A stretch of 64,000 nucleotides of DNA. Origin: Cichorium intybus. Its lineage: Eukaryota > Streptophyta > Magnoliopsida > Asterales > Asteraceae. The DNA lies in NCBI GenBank assembly GCA_023525715.1, contig CM042012.1:120176298-120240297 (forward strand), read 5' to 3'. Positions 58,033 to 64,000 of this stretch are shown in pieces. Under the pieces are notes generated by a model. That model did no database searches, was not told the origin of the DNA, and worked only from the letters and a program-made list of their open reading frames with translations. How positions within the stretch are numbered: position 1 is the stretch's first letter; each line of letters opens with the position of its first letter. Made by a program: the position numbers and the translations under genes.

Positions 58033-59200
58033 TGCCCCTAGAAATTGAGCTGGAGCATGAAGACGAACACTCAAGTTGGATCGAAAATCAGTGAGAATTG
58101 AATATGATATACCCTTGGTGAAGATATATGCATAATGAAGGCTATAAGGGACGTGAACAACACAAATCCGCCCAGCGACTACCTTATCGCAAACAAAGTT
58201 GATATCAATCGCGGTGTGCTTCGTGCGCTGGTATTGAACGACATTGGTCGAAATATAGATTGTGCCGGCATTATCACAACAAACGATGGTTGTTTTTGAC
58301 AACAAACAATGTAACTCTTGTAGATATTTTCAAAGTTAACATGTCTTAGAAACGGCATTGGCTGCACCCACATATTATGCTTCAGCATTGGAACAGAACA
58401 TGATGACATGCAACTTGGATGACCAGGAGATTAGATTATTATCGAGATGCACATGATACCCACTGGTGGATCTTTAAGAAGCTGGACATCCCCCTCCCCC
58501 AGTCGACATCTGATTAAGCAATCAAACTGAAGGTGGTCGATGGATAAGTCTGAATAGAGAAATCAAGGGTGCCCCACATGTAACATAAAATGTTTTTGAG
58601 AGAGTGAAAGTGTTGCTTTAGGCTCATACGTGAAAAGAAAAGGAGAGTAAAAGTAGGGTACTGGAGGCCACATGCAAGACTACGATATAAAGTGGGGTCA
58701 GCAACTAGGGAACCCATAAATCGAGCTTCGACTGAGCGTCCACGGGACCATGACAACGATTTCAAGAAGATATGTGCGCCCACTCTAGAAGTTACAACAC
58801 ATATTTTTGTGATAGAAAAAGACTAGACTTGTTGGGTGCCGCAATTAGTCATATCAAACTTGGTCAAAAGCTGAGAAATAGTGTGTCGAATAAGGTCAGT
58901 CGAAGACGTAGTCAGGATAATATCACCGACATACAAGAGTAGATAGACTGTAGCATTCCCCAATCTGAAGATGAATAGGGATTAGTTGGTTTTGTTGTGA
59001 TTAGTAATAAACTGACTAAAACAATGAAACCACGTGTGGGGACCTGTTTCAGGCCGTATAGAGATTTTTGTAGTGCCATATGTAACCAGGATGACTAGGG
59101 TCGTGAAATCCGAGTGCCTGTTGCATGTAAACAGTCTCGTTTATTTGATCATGCAAGAAAGCATTCTTGACGTTTAACTGATAAATCGACTAGTGACGGG
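57979..59200 (-). pseudogene. Copia E RT and RNase H (broken; RT active site mutated)
   Basis: RNase H end: CCDNAGTIYISTNVVQYQRTKH and the FTKG block at about 58080-58290. The RT catalytic motif near 58930-58945 reads LLYVGDII, with Gly replacing the first catalytic Asp of YVDD. RT text continues to about 59160. Stops throughout. Confidence 0.78.
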
Positions 59201-59466
59201 AAACATCTATGTTGATAACAGATTGAATGGTGTCCGATTATTCAACCGGCCTAAAGGTCTCGTCAAAAATGACGTAAAGAGATATGATAATTTTAAAAGA
59301 TGAGAAGTCAAGACATTGGTAGCCGTGATGGTTAGACGGGTAATTGAGGAAGACATAATGAGCGGAATAGGGGCAGGTTTTGTTTGGTGGATGATATTTG
59401 GTTCCCGATGGATGTAGATGGGGTAAGATTGATGATGTGAGTGGCTATGTGTAAGGGTTCGACCCA

Positions 59467-59748
59467 CTAGGTTGGTGGGATATAGGATTGCAATAAAAGT
59501 GTCCTTATAACATTATTGAGTGTGTGAATTATGCATTCGATCATTCCATTTTGTTGGGGAGTATAGGGGCATGAGAAATGGAAGGTGATACCATTTTGAT
59601 AAGGCAGAGAGTGAAACTTGTGATTTTCGAATTCACCCATGTGGTCACATTGGAATGATTTAATTGCACACTCGAATTTAGTTTTGACATAAGTATGAAA
59701 ATGTAAAAACTTGGTAAACACTTCAAATTTGTTCCTAAGGGTGTACAC
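59467..59748 (-). pseudogene. Copia E integrase core fragment
   Basis: Open frame of 93 residues with CDHMGEFENHKFH and SCPYTPQQNGMIECIIHTL; the catalytic Glu region of Copia integrase (PQQNG..ER) is recognisable, with the usual E-R changed. Confidence 0.8.
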
Positions 59749-60037
59749 CTAAAGGAAGTGGATGTAATGATCTAGAAACAACACGTAGTAATATATGCCA
59801 CCCACACTTGTAATGGGAGATGTCCATAAGTCAGAATGTACAATATCAAAAAGATTAATATTAGAAATTAAACTAGTAAACAGTAAGTGTATACGTTTAG
59901 CAAGACGACATGATTAGCATGAAAATGAACCAACATTTTTATTACACGAGATAACTATATCAAAACTAAATATTATAGAATACGAGGACCAGGATGACCC
60001 AGACGTTATTGCCACAAGGATGGCTTGCACGATATAA

Positions 60038-60313
60038 GGCTGGACGGAGCAATGGCTCGCCAAGAGGTCGCCAACTCTCTTGGCGACTCGCCATCTCCAC
60101 TGCCGTCGAACTCGCCATCGGCTCGCCAATATGAATTCGCCAACCTGTTAGCGAGATGCCAACAGGTATAAAACTTTCAAGAAATGGCAAAAACACCCCC
60201 TGTTGGCAGTTCCTTGTCCATTGGCTACCACTCCCTACAAAATGGCCAACGCCTGCCAACCCACAAAAACCCTTTGGCCATCCGTTGGCCATTGGCCACC
60301 ACTCCGTATAGCC
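60038..60313. mobile_element. PIF/Harbinger-type MITE
   Basis: 276 bp with TSD TAA (60035-60037 and 60314-60316) and terminal inverted repeats GGCTGGACGGAGCAATGG against GGCTATACGGAGTGGTGG. The interior is rich in 'tcgcca' and 'ttggcc' repeats. It lies within Copia E between gag and integrase remnants. A TAA duplication fits Harbinger/Tourist elements. Confidence 0.75.
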
Positions 60314-62075
60314 TAAGGGCAACTAGAGAAGAAGGCTTCAAAAATATTGGATATAGGTCACATGAGATGTCACATCTAAGAAGTGCCCATCGAGTGCGGT
60401 AATCCGACATAGAAAATCCAAACTTGTCAAATTAAATGAAAACTTGATTTTCTTTGGTAAACTAACAGACAAAGATAAGATTTTTTTATTATGGAGAGCA
60501 TGCCGACATTGTGTAAGTGTAAAGGACGGTGTCTAGTAGGGATATTTGTGTCTCTGATGTGAGTAATAAGTATGGATGTACCATTACCAACGAGGAAGAA
60601 ATTAATATGCTCATATAGCTAAGAGATTTGAGTACACCTAAATTTGTGACCAAGTGTGATGTCGCTCACGTTTCCATGTACCACATAGCAGTTGAGGGTT
60701 CTATGAGAGATAATGAATTGAAGACATGTGAAATGCCGGTTGGCTGATCTGAGTGAACTGGAGGGAACCACTGCCAAGGTGGAGATACCTCTAAAAAGCT
60801 GTCTAGAAGCGTGAAACGCAGCAGGGGCTGTAGAGATGGCACTGTCAGGGCTGCTATCGAGCACACCCTGCTGCATGATATCGATGAGGGTCGTCAGGTC
60901 TGTTGTTGCTATCTCAGAATCCGAAAACCCGCCATGGAGGGGTTCTCCACCCTAAGGGCTTCCAAGGCAGTATAACTACCATGACAATGCTGATTAAAAC
61001 AACTTTTGGTCACGACGATAAGTGGAGGAAGGGCAAGAATGATTGTTGTTAGAGTAGTGGTTCTCACACTGCCCTCCTCGATTATCGTTGTAGTTTACAG
61101 ATCCATGAAAATTCTCTTTTCGGGGTTGCAAGGAGAGAAACCGAGCCTACATAGCTAACGAGTGATTGGTGTGGACATGTTGGGAGGAACGAGAACGTGC
61201 TTATCTTTTTTTTTTCTAATAGGAGTATCGAACGAGTTTGGATAAATGTTGGCAAAAGCGAGCGATGGCGAATGACGGTTGCAATATTATCAAACTTTGG
61301 CTACAACCCATTAATGAGATACGTGGTGAGAGTTTTTTTTAGGCACGATAACACCATTGTTTGCTGAAAGATCTGCAAGTACCTTCATTTATTGACAATA
61401 CTTGAAAATTGTACAGTCTCCAATAGTCATTGTACGGAGTTCATTGTGAAGATCAATCGCTCGAACGTCTTTGTTTTCCCAGAATAATGCTTTTAGAGTC
61501 GTCTAAACTTAATGAGGATCAAATCCCTTCTTAAAAATCATTGTAAGCAGAGATTGTGTGATACTACCGTAAATCCACATTTCACCAAGGAATCGAGTTT
61601 GAACTACTCGGAGTCGTTGGCGCCGGTTGGGTTGGAGGAGGAGTCGAGGTAGCAGATTGGAGCTTTGAAGAAAAATAAAGACGAAGCTTTCTTCCTCGGC
61701 AAAGTGTTTTTTTTAATTTCCTGGCATGGATATTGGCAAGAGTTGATTGAAACTTTAGCATGGGCTCATTAACGCACACCTTTGACCAATTTTATTCGTT
61801 AGAGAGATAAATCGTCCCGCAACACCATACCTCATGCAACAGATCTCAAACGACTTACACCACACGTCGTAGTTGAGTTCGTTGAGACCGAAAATAAAAG
61901 GCTCGTAAGTTTTGATGTTGGTTATTGCATAGAGTTTCATATAGGTAGCAACATTTCAGCCATGGCTAAAGAAAGAGGAGATGAGGGCAAAATGGCGACA
62001 ACAACGACAGAGATGGTGGCGCACGGGGCTGTCAGTGGTGAGTTTGAGGTCGGATCTAGGGTCAGACGGGATTAT
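60314..62075 (-). pseudogene. Copia E gag and protease region (broken)
   Basis: Minus-strand gag start YMKLYAITNIKTYEPFIFGL and LNYDVWCKSFEICC at 61800-61940. Further gag text in shifted frames (EMWIYGSITQSLL near 61560, AIDLHNELRTMTIGDC near 61440, KVLADLSANNG near 61375). Protease and pre-integrase are too decayed to place. The family is the common plant Copia gag type. Confidence 0.75.
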
Positions 62076-62088
62076 GACGCTGGTACCA
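62076..62088 (-). other. Primer-binding site of Copia E (mutated tRNA-Met type)
   Basis: Plus strand 'gacgctggtacca' against the usual complement 'gctctgatacca', touching the LTR start. Confidence 0.6.
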
Positions 62089-62199
62089 TATTAGGGTTAT
62101 GTTTTCACATATACAAGTACATTGGGCCTATACCGGACTAAATATACAACATAAGAAGTGATATAAAACATAAATATAATACAATGTAAAATACTAATA
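62089..62199 (-). repeat. 5' LTR of Copia E
   Basis: 111 bp, TATTAG at one end and CTAATA at the other, a perfect 6-bp inverted pair. Confidence 0.8.
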
Positions 62200-62204
62200 G
62201 TAAC

Positions 62205-64000
62205 TTCATGAATCATGATCTATTTGAGCATAATTATGCCATTGCAAAAAACAAAAGTGACACCGCTAAAGGCCGGCATCCGCATATGTCTACGACAAAA
62301 TCCTTCGATGGAGTAGAGTGTATACAACGTCCTGTATTACTTAGAGTCCACTTAAATAGTAAAAAAACGAAATACTACTAGAAATATATGGACTATGTTT
62401 ATTATAAACCCCCTATGCTGACGATGACGCTTTATAAAAAAAATCCAATATAAAGACGAGTTATAAAAATATATATAAAAGACGAAGTAGCTTTATTAAG
62501 AATAGTATTTTATGAGATTGAGAAAGTTTTAGTATCCTCGGAGAATATTAAATTTCATAGTTATTTAACTTCTTATTTAATTGTAAATAAATAAACTATT
62601 TGTTGTAGTAAAAGTTTGTTAACAATTTTATTTACAATAATTACCTTCAATAAAAGTATTAAAAAAAACAATTAAAAGGGTCGTGGCACAGGACCGGTTT
62701 CATAAGACCCGGTTAAGATCCGGTACTAGTTACTATAGGGCCGTTATGAAGTATTTGTTCGGGCCCGGAAGATGATACAACCGATTGAAAGCCCGATTTT
62801 GTGCACCTCTACGACCCAATGTCATTTGGTTTTGTTCAAAGCCTACTACATTAAAGGTATTGAAGTTATATCCCTACATGCCTTTTGCAAAGATGGAGCA
62901 AAGGTCTTTAATTAAAACATTGTTGAATCAATAAAGCCTCTTGTTACAATATCAGCTCTTGCACAAAGCCAAAGAATTACCCTAATTAATTAGGTCAACA
63001 ATAAAAACAAGGGAAATTTTAAAAAATAATAATAAGTTTTCATACAAGTTCGAGTTTGATTTTGTGTTATTTTTTTCAATTAAGTCATTAAGTTTTAATT
63101 TTTTTTCAAATAATCTATATGTTTTCAAATTTGTTTCAATATTGACAATTTGACCGGTCAACTCGGTTGCGAGCCGACGTATCATGGTGACGTGTTAGCC
63201 TTTGATAATGTGACATTTACATGACACTTTTTGATGACATTACTTTCTAGGTGTCAAAAAAAAATGTAATGATTTATCCGAAAAGTGTTAAAATCGGACT
63301 TTTGTTGAAACTTAGTGTCTTTTGGTTAAATTTGCCCTAAATATTAATATATTTTAATTGAAACATATTCATAAAAATTTAAATATATTAAGATGAGTTT
63401 GGTCGCCTAACAAGCCTCAACTTCTTTTTTTTACAATGTCAACTTCAACTTGATAATATCTTAAAAACACCAAAACTATCATTTTATTCAACATTATGCG
63501 ATGTATGTCTGTACTTTATTTAATATTTTTGGAGATACAAGTCTTATAATCAAGTTTTTTGTTGATATGTACTTGAGGACCAAATTTTGTTCTACCCGAG
63601 AATATAGCTACATATTTTGTGTGTGTTTATAAGGGTCTATGCCATATAGAAATTGTCTGTATAAGACAATTGTTAGTACTCAATGTTTTACCAGACTATT
63701 TAGTTTTCTATAAAGTAACTAATGTATCTGTTAAGACAAAAACACTAAAACATATTAGACTAGTGATAATGATTACTCTCAAATTAGGATTTTTCCCCGA
63801 CTATCTCATGATTAAACATTGAGAGGTTAAATGCAATATTCTTTAGGAAATATGAATCGTCATTATCGAAAGACATTATTTATGGATTTTTACCATACTA
63901 CGACTAAATTAAAAATGTGGAAACCTGGAGTTAGTAGTTCAGGATTTTTTTGAAGTTAGTTTAAAGTTAAACTACAAACATGATTGTTAGAAGCATAAAT
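62205..64000. other. AT-rich flank, no gene recognised
   Basis: No coding frame supported on either strand. A short GC-richer segment at about 62679-62818 begins and ends with GGGTCGT/ACGACCC, but the inverted repeat is too short and no TSD is visible. Confidence 0.45.

Larger units (their letters stand above)
57158..62199 (-). mobile_element. Copia element E with short, non-canonical TA...TA LTRs
   Basis: TSD GTAAC (57153-57157 and 62200-62204). Short LTRs (about 142 bp on the left without its insertion, 111 bp on the right) share the start TATTAGGGTTATGTTTTC and end AATA, so the outer ends are TA...TA instead of TG...CA. A primer-site complement sits directly against the right LTR. The minus strand shows gag, integrase, RT and RNase H in Copia order, all broken. 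It contains solo LTR J and a Harbinger-like MITE. Confidence 0.85.

Noticed and set aside
62370..62480. CACTA-like start 'actactagaaa' near 62377
   Set aside because: Only one end is present; no matching inverted terminus or 3-bp duplication could be found.
62679..62818. Possible hAT MITE with GGGTCGT ends
   Set aside because: Terminal match is only seven bases before diverging, and no 8-bp duplication is found on either side.

Overview
This is plant nuclear DNA, almost certainly from a eudicot with a repeat-rich genome. Evidence: an intronless RING-H2 E3 ligase gene closely resembling Arabidopsis ATL65, AT-rich spacers, and a dense stack of LTR retrotransposons whose primer-binding sites match plant tRNA-Asp and tRNA-Met. 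The style of the repeats reminds me of Asteraceae, but nothing here proves the family. I see only one convincing host gene, no tRNA or rRNA gene and no CRISPR.

Layout. 1-1450: decayed Copia fragment (minus). 3417-4613: ATL65-like gene (minus). About 5930-18300: degenerate Copia element H (plus), split in its integrase by a complete Ty3/gypsy element K (7104-15740, TSD ATGAT, near-identical 2.47 kb LTRs). 18867-34696: element A (minus, TSD CAACA), an Athila-like element with gag, protease and an env-position ORF ('ORF2') but no visible RT, RNase H or integrase. A is split by a truncated relative D (21740 to about 24390, plus) and by a coding-free relative B (25829-31117, minus, TSD ATCTT). B in turn carries a CACTA DNA transposon (27778-29995, TSD TGG). 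34702-40480: mostly unassigned AT-rich DNA, simple repeats and weak LTR traces. About 40480-55927: Copia element F (minus), interrupted in its RT by element C (42758-49293, plus, TSD ACCAT) and further upstream by a long solo gypsy LTR G (49931-54594, TSD ACTAC), which holds a hAT-like element (50996-52502, TSD ACTCCCGG). 57158-62199: Copia element E (minus, TSD GTAAC) with atypical TA...TA LTR ends, carrying a solo LTR J (TSD TATAC) and a Harbinger-like MITE (TSD TAA). 62205-64000: no feature recognised.

The most interesting content is the A/B/C/D family. All share the tRNA-Asp primer site and closely related LTRs that carry a terminal hairpin and CG-rich promoter blocks. Those with 3' regions left (A, B, C) share two perfect 8-bp hairpins with the same GGGA (GNRA-class) loop. 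The 5' coding module differs: gag-protease in A, an unrecognised acidic protein in C and D, nothing in B. A and C also share ORF2, which follows a predicted intron of almost identical length (348 and 347 nt) whose acceptor lies immediately before the ORF2 ATG. None of the four encodes a visible polymerase, so all would need enzymes supplied in trans.
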